From Canna indica (Eukaryota; Streptophyta; Magnoliopsida; Zingiberales; Cannaceae): a stretch of DNA of 64,000 nucleotides. Numbering within the stretch: the stretch's first letter is position 1; the number at the start of each line of letters is the position of its first letter. The position numbers and the translations under genes are program-made. This document shows positions 1-12,189 of this stretch, piece after piece. The notes beneath the pieces were generated by a model. It worked only from the letters and a program-made list of their open reading frames with translations. It was not told the origin of the DNA and made no database searches. The stretch lies in contig CP136890.1 in assembly GCA_034359265.1 (NCBI GenBank), positions 85,709,501 through 85,773,500 on the forward strand, in the 5' to 3' direction.

Positions 1-186
1 AATATGCTGCAATGCTGCAAAAACATTTAACATTACTAACATTCTTCTCTCAGCTTTCTACTATGTAGCATAGAAGTATAGAAAGACATAAAAGACTGAT
101 ATAGTTTATGTATAAAATCATATCTGTGCAGCTTTCAGACAGCCAAATTTTATTTCTCCATTCAGTTTTTTCTTGAAACTAGGAGA

Positions 187-356
187 AAAAAGATAAACAA
201 GGCGACCTAGTGCACGAAGCAATCCTAGATTTATGAGCTCTGGGGATGGTTGGGATGGTTGATGTGTTGCAGCCTTACAGGCTATTTCCATGGTTCGAAC
301 TCATGACCTCCAAGTCACAAGTCGAGTAATTTTATCGTTACACCAAAGCCACTATC
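187..356 (-). mobile_element. Au-type tRNA-derived SINE
   Basis: Read on the minus strand, it begins GTGGCTTTGGTGTAACG and continues through GACTTGGAGGTCATGAG and GTTCGAACC (B box), then AAATAGCC and TGTAAGGCTGC. It ends TCGTGCACTAGGTCGCC before a T-rich tail. The order and spacing are those of the Au SINE family found across angiosperms. The region between GTAAGGCTGC and the 3' end is diverged. A clear target-site duplication is not visible, only loosely similar A-rich flanks, so the insertion is old. Confidence 0.75.
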
Positions 357-3289
357 TATTGGGAAAAAATCAATCATAAAAAATTGAAAGCTTGCCCTCT
401 CTCTCATCACCTAACACTTCATTTGATAATAGAACAAAGAAGATCACCCAACTCATTTAATAAAGGAAGCAAATAAAACAAAGCCCTTGAACATAGTCAT
501 CCTTGAGTACCATTAGTCAGAATTCAATACTCATATGGAAATAGAAGCATAGATAAATATTGAGCAAAAGAGAAAGTGTTCCTAGAACCAGTTTGCTGCA
601 AATGTGGGGTCCAGTTTGGGAAAAAGCACATTTATTTTCCGGATAACCAAGTGTGAGGCATTTCTTTGTTGAAAATAGTGTAAAATCATCACGGGTGCAA
701 ATTTACATTGAATTGACTATTTATTATCGTGCACTTTCTGTAGCCTCCAAGTGTTGCCAACACAGAAAAGTTTATTGTAGAGAAAAACTATTGTTGCGAC
801 TTGTGAGTTGTTGCTCCATCATGATGCAAAATCATCCAAAAATTAGTGAATTTACATGATTGTGGCTCTGTGACAGGACAGGATGTCTAGTACTGAAGGG
901 ACTAGGAAGTTTCAGAAGTTCGACGTATGGTATAATAAAAAGTTGAGAAAAACCTAAGATAAGATTTAGGCAGGACAAGGCCAAAGACAAGAGACAGAAC
1001 ACAAGAATGGTATCTCCATGTTATTTGGTATTGTCAAAGCCTGATATTACACTTCTTTACGATAGGGCCAACTTCAGGAATCTTGGGTTGATAAGATGAA
1101 CAGGTGAATGGGCCCAATTACAGTGGCAGGTCTTAGTCACCTAGGAATCTTGACTTCAGTGTTGGAAGAGATGTAACCACTCAACCGTCCACAACAGAAA
1201 ACGAGATCATCAAGACATCTAACCTACAGTCTTCCTTCTACCTTTCAGTTATTCAGTTGTCATATACTTTCAATCAATTTTGTTCATTCATATATTTCAA
1301 AACAAAAAAAATTTGAACACTATATCCAGATATCAAACCAACCATGATAATCTGCATGGGCTACATAGAAACTAAACAAAAAACCTGACTAAATTTGAAA
1401 AGGTTAAACTAAGTTGGTGGGTTTAATTAGATCCATAATCCTTCTTACAATATACCAAAGATCAAAACCATCTGAAAGCATTGAATTTGATAAGATAAAC
1501 CTACGGAATTTTAATATATCACTGAACAACTATTTTTTTTGTTCATGTTTCTTTTCCTTACAAATTAACAGAAGTTCTATGTTGAAATATATATAAGGCT
1601 TCTAAGCTGATTGACAAAATCAAAGCATGCAACCCGACCAAATAACAGAAGTTAGAAAGAAAATTTTGTTAAGCTACCATATTAACAAAAGGTCATAGTT
1701 ATCCTCTACAAAAATATCGAAAATAATACTGAAGATCCTAAAGGCCCAGTAGGCAGTGTGTTAAAATTTGAATGAGAGAGAGATTAGGTGATAGCTAATA
1801 GAAACACTTATAATTACCTAGCAAACTACACCAACCTGTCATCAAAGGTGATAGTTCTCACCACTCAATTTATTCACAACTCAGTAGTGGCTCCTAGACT
1901 GTCAGATCTAAATAATAATGTTTCTGACCATAAATGTTGGCATGTTGAATAAATGAAAAAAATACATGACCTACTCGGCTACTCTCTTTATTTCCTTTGC
2001 GACTTTCATGACTGGCCACATTAAAAGCTTCCAACAATATATTCACACTCTTCTTGCATCATCCATTTTAACTAAAGCTCTTTTCCACATTTAGCATACT
2101 ATGTTCATTAAAAATTATCCTTCAGAATTTTTAAATGATAAAACTAACTATTCAATGGGTTTTCTATCCTTTTCTATGTCACCTTGCATAGGACCCAGCA
2201 CTGATCATCCTAAGTGGACAACCAAAATTTTAGGAACACGCATCCTGTCGATTTTGCCTGTTTTAATCTTAATCTTTATAAAAGGGAAAAAAAAAAAAGA
2301 GCTTTTGATTAAGGAGAACTCAAGTTGTTGGCACCGCTAGTAAACAACTTAGTGTAACTATAAAGGGATTTAAGTTTAAGTTTTGTGATAGATCAAGTAT
2401 GAATCCACAACATCACAATAGCTTACATCTATACAGTATACAGGCATAGGATGAATCTACATAGCAGCACTAAAACAAATACCACTATGCAGAATATAGC
2501 CATCAAGATATCATGTGTAGATCTACATAGGCACAATAAGTAGAATGCCTGCTTAATCTTAATACCATACTTAAATATATGACCTATGACTCATGATTGC
2601 TTTTCCATTATAAATTTATGATGACTGATATGAATATTAAAAGAACAAAAAACAATGAGTCATAAATTACATAGATGAAAATGAACAAGAAATTGAAACC
2701 AAATAATTGATTCAATCGTGTAGCAATTTAGTATACCATCTAGATCCATAAAGATTGATATTAAGTCATTGCTCAAGGTGTTAAAAAGTATGCTTCAGCA
2801 ACAAGAAAGTAGGGATTGATCTAGGCCGTATATAAATATTGAGATGACTACATAAAAAAACCAGAAGATCAAGAAGATAGCTACTAAAATCACATTGCAA
2901 TTTTTCCAAGTCAACTATATCATTAATATCGAGGACACTGCACCGGTCACAAGGAATATTTCCAGTTTACAAGTATATCATCTTATGATTTACAGATGCA
3001 TCTCAACTCATCAAACTCTAGGAACGAACAATGGGAGCAATTTCTCTTATATCACTTTTTCCAATAGATTTGATAGAGAAATCATAAGCCTTTCCCCAAT
3101 CCACTCAATCAATTCCAAAGTGTGAAACTGTATGTTTTCAACTAATTAGATAGAATACGAAGTTATAAACACATACAGCAGAGAATTTCATCATGCAAAC
3201 CTGAGTTAGGTACAAACTATTGAAAATAAACAAATTCCAAAATGTTATAAACCTATTTCCATTCAACATCAATTCACACATTCCAGATG

Positions 3290-3660
3290 ACACAATGGTT
3301 TTAAACACAGAGCTGTACCATCTAGTAGGATCAGTATTTATCAGTTTTTCAATAAATTGATATCGGTATCGAACAGAATATATAAAATAGCATCCGTACC
3401 AAGCATACTGGGTCGTACAGCCTTTGTATCATATGTACCGGACCAGTATAGTCCAGAGCTTGTACCATCCGATACATTTTTCTAGCCATTGGGTAAACTC
3501 TTTTATTATTCTTCAACGGTTAAAAAATGGCAATTTTAGTAGTTGGAGCCCATTTTGGAGGGGTTTGAAGCCTATAAAAATCCCTCAAAACCCTTGTGAA
3601 GATATGTACATTCATCTCAATCTCACATTTTCATCAGTGCCATTATAAGATTTTAAACCT
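3290..3660. repeat. GTACC-rich dispersed repeat, possible MITE
   Basis: The stretch is rich in variants of GGTACC/GTACCGG/TATCGG (about 3310-3480), unlike the flanking intron. It is loosely bounded by GGTTTTAAAC on the left and TTTTAAACC on the right. I found no clear TSD, so the class and limits are uncertain. Confidence 0.3.
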
Positions 3661-3959
3661 TGGACGATAAAAGTACGTGGCTATTAAAATTAAATTATTT
3701 AAACAACCAATATATTTCAATCTTAACAAGCTATCTGAAATTTTGGCTTCAACCCTCCTCAATAACAAAACTTTTCTTAAATGATTACTTTGATACAAAA
3801 TGAAAAGTCTCATGAAATAGTAGTTAAAATAGAAAAGACTCATATGGCACTCTAATTGAATCAATATTAGCTACAAAATAAGCTTTATCAAGAAATATTT
3901 AAATAATTAGTTGTAAGATTAAATCAAGCTAACAAAAATCCAAAGAAACTGAAACATAC

Positions 3960-4169
3960 CACAAGATCAACACCTGCATCACTATAATGCCATGGAGTGT
4001 CTGCCTTGATCACGACAAAGGAAGCATGAACAGTATCTCCTTCATATGGCACTGAATGAGAAAAACATTCTTCCCTATCTATCACAAATCTAATCCCAAT
4101 AGCTGGATGCAGATGGATTAGAATAGCCATCATAGAAAAGAGTACAAATTTCACAAAGAAGGACCACAT
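3960..4169 (-). CDS. p24/emp24 family protein (beta type), first coding exon only
   Basis: The 70 encoded residues start with a hydrophobic signal-like segment (about 1-25) and run into IRFVIDREECFSH, the start of the GOLD domain of p24 cargo receptors. YEGDTVHASFVVIK and GVDLV are also typical of plant p24 beta proteins. These single-pass proteins cycle between ER and Golgi in COPI/COPII vesicles and help select cargo. The Cys in EEC normally pairs with a Cys in the missing part. The exon ends in a clean donor (GTATGT from 3959 downward) in phase 0. The start codon lies directly after a good acceptor (TTGTCTGCAG at 4170-4179), so the leader is spliced. I could not find the later exons (rest of GOLD, coiled coil, membrane segment, cytoplasmic tail) to the left; they are probably outside the window. 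The family call is confident; the paralog is less sure. Confidence 0.85.
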
Positions 4170-4852
4170 CTGCAGACAAGAATAACCGGATGGTTGATTA
4201 GTTCAATCCAGAATTATAATATATATATCTATGTGTGTGTGTGTGTCTTCAAAGCACATAACTTTTAAACTAATCTTGAGCAGTAATAGAGAAAAAGATA
4301 TTTTTATTACTGTAAAAAACATTTCATAATATACATAATAGTGTAAATATAGATGAGTTCACACTAATCAACAATTTAAATCTCCGATAATTGTAGCACC
4401 TAACCTTACCTTCCAGACAATGATTGATGCAAGGAGGAAAAAAAATTAAGCAAAAACCAGTCTAGCACAAAAGAATAAGTTTTTTTTCGAACCTGAATGA
4501 TAAGATCGCAATTCAGTGCAAAACTTAAGAACAAACAGACCAACAGTTCAGAAAACCGCTAAAAACACTATTTAATTCCAATCAAATTAAAGACTGAAAA
4601 CAATCAAAACTTGACAAACCTGCAACTACATCCCAATTTAAATGAATGAAAAGCAGATCAAAGTAGTAGTAGAAAGAGAAACAACTATTAAAAACCAAAT
4701 TTTTCTCCGCGTCCAAATTACATCATAATCCTATGACCGGAAGACGAAGCCAAAGGCGGAAGCTTTGAGCACATACTTAGGGTTACATAGAGGAAGTGAA
4801 AGATCAGATCGACGCCAGCGGCCCCGATGGAGCAATTGAAAGGGAACTTTAC

Positions 4853-4990
4853 CTCGTGTTATTGGCGTCCACGGTTCGATCTCAAGAAATTAGGGGATTG
4901 TTAGATCCAATTTGCCGGATTTGCTTCTAGAGCAAAGCGACGAAATAGAGAGCCCCGAGATGACCATGCGCTGCAATAAATGAATGAATT
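4853..4990 (-). other. Likely 5' UTR exon of the p24 gene
   Basis: On the minus strand a donor CGAG|GTAAAG lies at 4853/4852. It pairs with the acceptor abutting the p24 start codon at 4170, implying a 683-bp leader intron (4170-4852). The exon itself is less AT-rich than its surroundings. The transcription start was not determined, so the upstream limit is approximate. This is inferred from splice signals and composition. Confidence 0.5.
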
Positions 4991-5037
4991 GAAAGGGCGT
5001 TAGATTTCTTCAGACGGTAGCAGCACAAGTTGTGGTT

Positions 5038-5144
5038 TGGGGCTGGAATAGGAGTTTGGACCAACCGAAACCCAACCCAATTCCATAGCTTGGGGCTAGA
5101 ATAGGGATCTGGACCAACCTAAACCCAACCCAATTCGATAGTTT
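5038..5144. repeat. Two-copy 53-bp tandem duplication upstream of the p24 gene
   Basis: The segment from 5038 (TGGGGCTGGAATAGGAG) repeats at about 5091 (TGGGGCTAGAATAGGG). Both copies carry GGACCAACC and AACCCAACCCAATTC. The period is about 53 bp with a few mismatches. It lies just upstream of the inferred p24 leader exon. Confidence 0.7.
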
Positions 5145-5299
5145 TCGCCGGGCTGGTACTACAATGTAGGGTAATAATTGAGTGCAACTATAGAACTCCG
5201 CAATTATTAAGACTAACTTAAAGTGAAAAAATATATCTATATCATTACAAAAAAAAGTAAATTTAAGAATTTTAGATTCAATTTTAATAAAGAGCATTC

Positions 5300-6207
5300 A
5301 TTCTTAATAAAATTTGGTTCACACTTATTCAGGTCTTCATAAAAAATTTTAATAGGTACAAACAACTAAGCTATTAGTAGATATTAGTATGACTTCCGTG
5401 CGTAGCTCGGCCTAATTATACTATAAAAATTATTTAAATAAAGATAAATTAATTAGTTGTATGCATTTATAAATTTAATTATAAAGTAAAAGCAAGGTAT
5501 CTATTTTTTTGAATGGAAATTATATATACTAAAATAATATTGAATTAGATATCATCATTTATTGTATATGTAAAAATTTAGAAATATAATAAGTTATGAA
5601 AAATATATTTTGGGATGTAATAAATTTTAAAAAATAAAAAAAAAAAATATTTTAAATGATTTTTTGTATTAATAATATCGAATTATATATCAACATATTA
5701 GGTATTAAATCATTTACAAAAGAAAAATTAATATTTTTAAAAAATTAAAATATAACTAAAGATAAAATATACTATGGACGATTTTATTATAACAAATATC
5801 TATAAAAAAATGAAAATAACTTCTAAAATGAACTTTTAATTATATCTGATGGCATCAATATTAGTCTTGGAATAAAAATCTTATCTCCTATATTAGTTCT
5901 TGATATTATTTTTTCTTTCAACACATATTGATCCATTCGGATTGTCTCAAGTCAAGTCAAGTCTCATTGCATAGACCTCAAGATTGATCTATGTTTCTCA
6001 AAAGCAAGACATAAACATCAACTTTGAGCTTTAATTCACAATTTGGAAGGCCAAAATATGAAATGGTGTTCAAAAATTCAAGCGTATGAATGTCATTAAT
6101 TCAATCACAGCCATCATCCGATGAACAGGGCTATCAAAGCTGAGCTAAATCTTCATTTCGCCATGACCCAAAGATATCATAAAATTATTCACTTTTTGAA
6201 CTATTTA
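5300..6207. other. AT-rich intergenic DNA, nothing recognised
   Basis: Very AT-rich sequence without a supportable frame, terminal repeat or RNA gene. It ends at the TRIM element. Confidence 0.5.
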
Positions 6208-6733
6208 TGTTATAACCCGCTTAATGAAATAACTGATCCATCAACTTCATAGGCCAACATATTGGCCTAATTAAAATGTTTAAGCTAAAATTGATGGTAG
6301 CACACCATCAAGCTTTATAAACCAACACCACATCTAATATTCTCCCTATGTAAGACTAAAATAAGGTATTACAATCTCCCCAACTTATATCTTAACATCA
6401 TCGTCAAGATCCAACTCGAGTCTAACACAGTTCAAAATCACACTCAAGTCGGCGACATATGAGGCCTAGCCTAGTAGTGGCTCCACTCCATCACCTGGAT
6501 AGCTCTTTCTCACATAGGTTTCATCGGCATGCCTAGGACTAGGTCCTGCTATGATATTATTTGTTACAACTTGCTCGATGGGATAACTGATCCATCAACT
6601 TCATAGGCCAACCTATTGGCCTAATTAAAATGCTTAAGCTGAAGTTGATGGCAACACACCACACCCATCAAGCCTTATAAATCAACACAACATCCAATAT
6701 TCTCCCTATGTGGGACTAAAGTGAGGTATTACA
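6208..6733 (-). mobile_element. TRIM (terminal-repeat retrotransposon in miniature)
   Basis: Direct repeats of 166 bp (6208-6373) and 172 bp (6562-6733) share CCATCAACTTCATAGGCC, ATTGGCCTAATTAAAATG and ATTCTCCCTATG. On the minus strand both start TGTAATACC and end in GTTRTAACA, the TG...CA rule for LTRs. The 188-bp interior carries, on minus, a primer-binding site like initiator Met tRNA (TATCATAGCAGG against TATCAGAGCAGG) beside the right LTR. A purine tract TTGGGGAGAT lies directly before the left LTR. The flanks ATTTA and ATTTC agree at 4 of 5 positions, as a slightly decayed TSD. There is no room for coding sequence, so it depended on another element's proteins. Confidence 0.85.
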
Positions 6734-6744
6734 ATTTCGTTGAT

Positions 6745-7720
6745 AGGTACTAAGATAGCCATGTGTTGCACGCCTGCAAGTAATTGAGATCACTCATGTT
6801 GTTAAAAAATGATAGATAAATGACATTCACAATTGCAGCAAGTGGATCACCAGTTTCTTCTATGAACAAATCATCAAAAATCTTTATGTTGACATCCCCA
6901 TCATTAGCATCACCAAGGGCCCCATTTCCAATGCTTAATACCCAATTGCAGAAATCTTTCAGTTCTTGAATTTCATACGGTGAATTTCTTGAGTGCAACC
7001 TCATATGTCTTGTTAATGTTAGCACCTCACACAGTATCTCCACAAATAAGATGAATTAATGGTAGCATGCACAATATCTTATTTGGACCCTTTGGGTACA
7101 ACAGGCAGAATCTGTTTGAAATCACCCTCTTAAAACTACTACTTTTCCTTCAAAAGGTTGCTCAAAGCTTGTTGGAATTAAGAATCTGATAATAGCCCTG
7201 AAGGTTCGATCAACAGCTTCAAAATAATGTTTCTTCATCATTGGAGTTCCATCCTATATAATACGTTTCACTTTCATTATCAAGTCAGCCATGGATTACC
7301 TTGATTAATATTACAAGTGGAGACATCGTCAACATTTATGGGAATTGCAAATATGCAAATCTTGAATATGTCTTTCTCCCACCTGGAATGAGCAAAGCCA
7401 CTATTCCACTCGAAGCAACCGTTAGAACAATTTCACAATTTGATCTCAGAGTTGCCGAAAGAGTTCTCCAAATGAATATTTTTTTAGTGCCACCAAATCC
7501 ATATAGAAAGAAGAATCCTCCACGATTTTTAGCGATTCTAAGCATGATCTTATCGTATATATTTTTTTGTTCAACGGTAAGATTAAACGGAAGTTGGGCA
7601 TGTTTTGCAGCTAATGATCGTTTATCATAGTTAAGCTCATCCCGAATAACTCTATTTCTGCATTGAGGAAAGAATGTGATATTTAGAAATGACATTTCGG
7701 AAAAATCAGTCAAACTCCTG
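6745..7720 (-). pseudogene. Helitron Pif1-like helicase fragment, broken
   Basis: On minus, 7713-7336 encodes ELNYDKRSLAAKHAQLPFN, GFFFLYGFGGTKKIFIWRTL and IVLTVASSGIVALLIPGG. These match the helicase end of plant Helitron Rep-Hel proteins. Further down, in other frames, come APMM, KHYFEAVDRTFRAII and FEGKVVVL. From 7043 down comes VLTLTRHMRL, then LKDFCNWVLSIGNGALGDAND. The Walker A loop, normally GGTGKT, reads GGTKKI, and several frameshifts and stops break the frame. Rep and the C-terminal part are missing and I saw no certain Helitron ends. It is a dead remnant. Confidence 0.85.
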
Positions 7721-7969
7721 TTGTAACTCCTTAATATATTCTCATCTCTGCAAGAGCAAAGTTTTTGAACTCATCTTCACTTAACTCCAATCTTGTATTC
7801 AGATTATGAGTAAAATCATTTCAATAGTTATCATCGATTAAAACTTGATATTTAAAATAAAGAAAAATTTATAGAACATTGTCATCAAAACAACACAATC
7901 GTCTCTGCCTATGAAGAATATCATCACATAAATACTCTAGGTGATATTCCAAACAACCTCCGCAGAAAA

Positions 7970-10140
7970 TTCAAAAAAATAATTTTAAAAATTATGAAAT
8001 ATATTTTTTATAATATAAATAAATTTTAGGGGTGTAAGAAAATTTAGCCCGAAAATCTCGAAAATATTAGTTTTGAAATTTTTGGATCCTAAATTAAAAA
8101 GCATTTTAAAAATTTCGGTTAAATAAAATTATGTTTTTTACTTAAATAGGAAAAAGAGAAATTTAATGCGAAAAAAAATAATGTGAATATTATAACAATT
8201 TATTTTTACAAAAGATAATAATTTAAAATGTATTAAAGTATGTGTACTCATCAAGTTATAACATGATTTGCCTAGAATAAAACTTTTTAAAATTTATTAA
8301 ATGAGAAAAAAATTACACATATTATATTTTTTGTTAGAGGATTTTGTAAAAATATTCATAAAATGAGCGAGAAATAGTCACAAAAAGAGCGGAAAATTTA
8401 CCTTCCATGTAGACTTTATTATGATTTTAATACGAACGATTGAAATTTAATTTACATTAGCATATAAAAATAGTTGACATTTAATTAAGTTAAGTTGACA
8501 TATCAAACTGATTTACTTATTCAATTTGATTAACTTATATAGGTAATTAATTTTATCAAATTGGTTTATCAAATTAAATTAATTTCGTTATTAGTAAATT
8601 TTCCAAAAAATTGATTAATTTATAATAAATAAATTTGAAATTTGATTAGATGGATACTACATCAAATTCAGCAATTATATTAAACTATAATCAAATTAGA
8701 TAAACTTAACTAATTTTGGCCCGAAAATCTCCACAAATATTAATTAAAAACAATTTTAAAAATGTATCGTAAAATTTTCAAATAAATCACACAAAAAAAT
8801 GCATATGTGTATTAATTAAATTACAACTTGATTTGCCAAGAATTAATTTTTTTTTAAATTCATTAAATGGGCAAAAAAACTACACAAGTATATCCTAAAT
8901 GGGCGGGATCTCATATTTTTTGTTGAATTTTATAAAAATGTTCAAGAAATTTTAAATTCTAAATTAAAAATAATTTTGAAAACGTATCCTAAAATCATAA
9001 AACATCAAAAAAAAACATTATTTATAAAAAAAAATCATTAAAGAATTTTGATGAATGAACATTACATAAATATCCATAAAATGATTTTATAAAAATGTAC
9101 GTGAAATAAGCAAGAATAGCCCCAAAACATTACAAAAAATATTAATTTAAAATTATTAAATTATTCGTACTAATCAAGTTACAACGTGATTTGTCAAAAA
9201 TATATATTTTTTAAATTCATTAAATGTGCAGGATAACTACACAAACATATCCTACATGAACAATATCTCATATTTTTTTTGTTGAATTTTATAAAAATAT
9301 TCATGGAATGAGCGGGAAATAGTCCTAAAATGAGTGGAAAAAAATATTTCATTTTGCACAAAGTGTGTAACACGGTACAAACTTTTTTTAAAAAAATAAA
9401 TAATAAATAATTCTGGAAAATATGAAATATATTTATTATAAAAAATATAAATTTTAGGGGTCTAAAAAAATATGGTCCGAAAATCTCGAAAATATTATTT
9501 TTGAAAATTTTGATTTGTAAATTAAAAATCATTTTTTAAATTTCGATTTAAAAAAAATATTTTTAATTTAATAAAAAAGAAAATAAATTTTAGACGAAAT
9601 AATGAATGAGAATAATATAATAGTTTCTTTTTACCGAAAAATAATTTTAAATAATTAAATTATGTGTACGTACTAATCAAGTTCGAACGTGATTTGCCAA
9701 GAATATTTTTTTTAAAAAAATTCATTAAATTAGTGGGAAGTTATACAGTTTTCATTAAATGTGCGGGATCTTATTTTTTTGTTACATGATTTTACAAAAA
9801 TATCCATAAAATGAGCGCAAAATAGCCCCAAAATGATTTGGAAATAACATTCCTTTTTACGTACCCACAGATTTTGTTACTTTTATTAGAGTTTTGAAAT
9901 TTTTGGATACTAAGTTTAAAACTATTGGCCCGAAAATCTCAATAATATTAGAGTTTTGAATATTTCGAATCCCAAATTAAAAATAATTTTGAAAATGTAC
10001 CATAAAATCCCAAAAAATCACACAAAAAAATCCATTAAAGAATTTTTTGTGAATGAACATTACGTAAATGTCCATAAAATAAAATGAACAGGAATAGCCC
10101 CAAAATGAGCGATAAAAAACAATATTTTCTCATTAATATT
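7970..10140. repeat. Degenerate AT-rich repeat block, units about 450-750 bp
   Basis: The motif GCCCGAAAATCTC or a close variant recurs near 8047, 8718, 9473 and 9925. Each is followed by AATATTA and TAAATTAAAAA. A second motif, ATTTTATAAAAATATTCATR with AAATGAGCG, recurs near 8340, 8940, 9290, 9790 and 10070. A third, CATTAAATGNGC with ACTACACA, is also repeated. Order is kept but spacing varies, so this looks like an old tandem or segmentally duplicated array. No coding frame is supportable. Confidence 0.6.
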
Positions 10141-10587
10141 AGGGGTATGCATGGGTACCGGGTAGACGCAGAACCGATTGGAATCGACCCGATTGGTTAG
10201 GTTCCAAGTAGACCCAAATTAAATTCGGATATGATTCGAGATAAAAATTTAGGAACCGGTTAAAACCGATTCCGGTTCCGGATCGAACACATCGGGTACC
10301 CAAAATCGGAATCGGAGCCGATGCGTACCTAGAACTGATACTCTAGAACCTGTTCATTTACAGGTTCTAGAACATATTCCAATAGGGTACCCGGAACCTG
10401 TACCCTGGAACTTGTATATGAACAGATTCCAACAGGGTACTCAGAACCGGAACATGTGGTTCCGAGCAGGGTCTGGTCCAGGTTCCAACAGGGTAGGGTC
10501 CGATTTCAAAACTTAGAAAATGGTCTTATACAAGATAGGGTCTGGGTATCATAAAAAATACAGGATACCCGGACCCGATCACCCCTA
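10140..10587. mobile_element. MITE-like element with TAGGGGT ends
   Basis: The left end reads TTAGGGGTATGCATGGG and the right end, reversed, TTAGGGGTGATCGGGT. The interior is full of GGTTCCG, GGGTACC and GAACC, quite unlike the AT-rich flanks. The ends resemble non-autonomous hAT elements. The 8-bp flanks match at only about 5 positions, so the insertion site is not proven. Confidence 0.5.
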
Positions 10588-10589
10588 AT

Positions 10590-11280
10590 AAATGAGTGGG
10601 AATCAACCAAAAATGAGCAGAAAAAAAAAAACTTTCTTTTTTTATCCCAGACTTTATTACTTTTATTATATAATAATGATGTCAAACACATATGCTTTGG
10701 GGAGTAATAAATGATATGTTATCAATTATTTTTGGCTATTAGTTTATTCAAAATAAATAACAACAATTTCTCTTGACCTGAATATGATATCTCAAAGTTT
10801 TTTAAAATTGAATATAATCTCTAAAATTTTCAAAATCAAAATCAAATTCAGAAATACCCTAAATATTCTTGCACTAAAATTATTTAAAGTTGTCATTTTA
10901 AATATGAAAATGCATCGTAAAATCTCAAAAAAAATAAATTAAAGTGGTCATTTGATCATGAAAATGAATCCTTAAATTTTTTTTAAAAAATCATTAAAAA
11001 AGTTATTCGTTAATTTAGAATTTTTATAATTTTTTGAAGATTTTAGAATGCATTTTCATAATCAAAATGATTATTTTAAATATTTTTTTAATTTGTTTTT
11101 GATTTTAAATTTTTCAAATATTATATTCGATTTAAAAAAAATTTAAGATTTCATATTATGATTTAGAAAAAAACTTGAATAAATAAGACCTGTGGTAGCC
11201 TCCTCGATAGCTGGTGCCCAAATTAAGTAATTAACTATAATTTGCACAATCTCAAGTGCTCAATCAATATTTATTTCTGA
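10590..11280. other. AT-rich intergenic DNA
   Basis: Low-complexity AT-rich sequence with many TTTTAAAATT-like words. At about 10590-10680 it continues motifs of the degenerate repeat block (AAATGAG, GACTTTATTACTTTTAT). No gene seen. Confidence 0.5.
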
Positions 11281-11289
11281 TCAAGGAAG

Positions 11290-12002
11290 AAATGAGCAAG
11301 GAAAGGAGGAAGTAATTGAGAAAGATGATTGGCAATGGGAATTATTAAGTGATGCTGCCTGGAAAGGGAAAGAACAATTAAGCTGGGTGTGGTGTAGTGA
11401 TCAAAGACAGGAATGGTAAAGTAACATGGGAGGGGAAAAGTATTGAAATAGCTGATAGCTCTTTGTTTGCGGAGGCTAAGGCAATTTGGTTTGGATTAGA
11501 TAAGTTAAGAAAGAAAGATTTGAAAAAAGTAAGAGTTAAGTCAGATTGCCTAAGGTTGATAAAAGTTCTGAGAAATGAATTCTGCAGCCCTTGGAAGCTG
11601 TCAACTTTGATTTCTGAAATCAGGGAATTGGCTGAATTGGTGATTGTTACTTATTGGATTCATATCAGGAGAGAAATGAATACAGAAGCTCATATTATAG
11701 CAAAAGATGATATTGAGAATCAAAGACCAGTTATGCATGAAAATGCAGTTTTGAAGGAAAGGTTAGAAAGGAGATGTAGGAATCAGATGAAGCTAGTTGT
11801 AGAAGAAGAGAGTATTGTAAATAAAATTGTAAAGAGTGATAGAGTTTATATTTGTAACACAATTCAGTCTAGGACTGGGAATGTAATGTTTGATGTTAAT
11901 TCAAATAAAGAAACTTTGATCCGGGGCGAATATACCCATGTTCAGTTTAGAGGCGAGTGTAGTGTGGTCGGTGACCCTGTGCTCTCTTTACCCTCTAACT
12001 GA
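11290..12002 (+). pseudogene. RNase H-like (RVT_3) domain protein, frameshifted
   Basis: SDAAWKGKEQ (about 11350) continues after one frameshift into GVVIKDRNGKVTW (about 11393). Then follow SLFAEAKAIWFGL, VRVKSDCLRLIKVL and REMNTEAHIIAK. These give the D...E...D...N/H series of the RNase H-like fold of RVT_3 domains, seen at the 3' end of plant LINE ORF2 and in stand-alone derivatives. The 90-odd residues after it are not recognised. No reverse transcriptase precedes it, so this is either a 5'-truncated LINE remnant or a decayed stand-alone copy. Confidence 0.65.
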
Positions 12003-12189
12003 ATAGGGGGTGACCCTTGTTCCTGGACATTTTATAAAAAAAAATATTTATTTCTGATCTAATTTATTGCTTAGCAAACGTATGTACAACGGCAAAAATC
12101 CGTCACAATGAGCCCAATTAATTAATTAAGCTTTTGCTGATCACTAGACATGGATATGTAAATCTAATTCCTGCATATATATATATTAA

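Larger units (their letters stand above)
1..3959 (-). other. Probable first coding-region intron of the p24 gene (AT-rich)
   Basis: The donor at 3959 opens an intron on the minus strand, and no later p24 exon is recognisable to the left. I read this stretch as intron running out of the window. It holds a SINE (about 187-356) and a GTACC-rich repeat (about 3290-3660). Short open frames here look random and match no family I know. Confidence 0.4.

Noticed and set aside
197..356. tRNA gene suggested by the GTTCGAAC box
   Set aside because: The rest of the cloverleaf is absent; order and 3' sequence fit an Au-type SINE.
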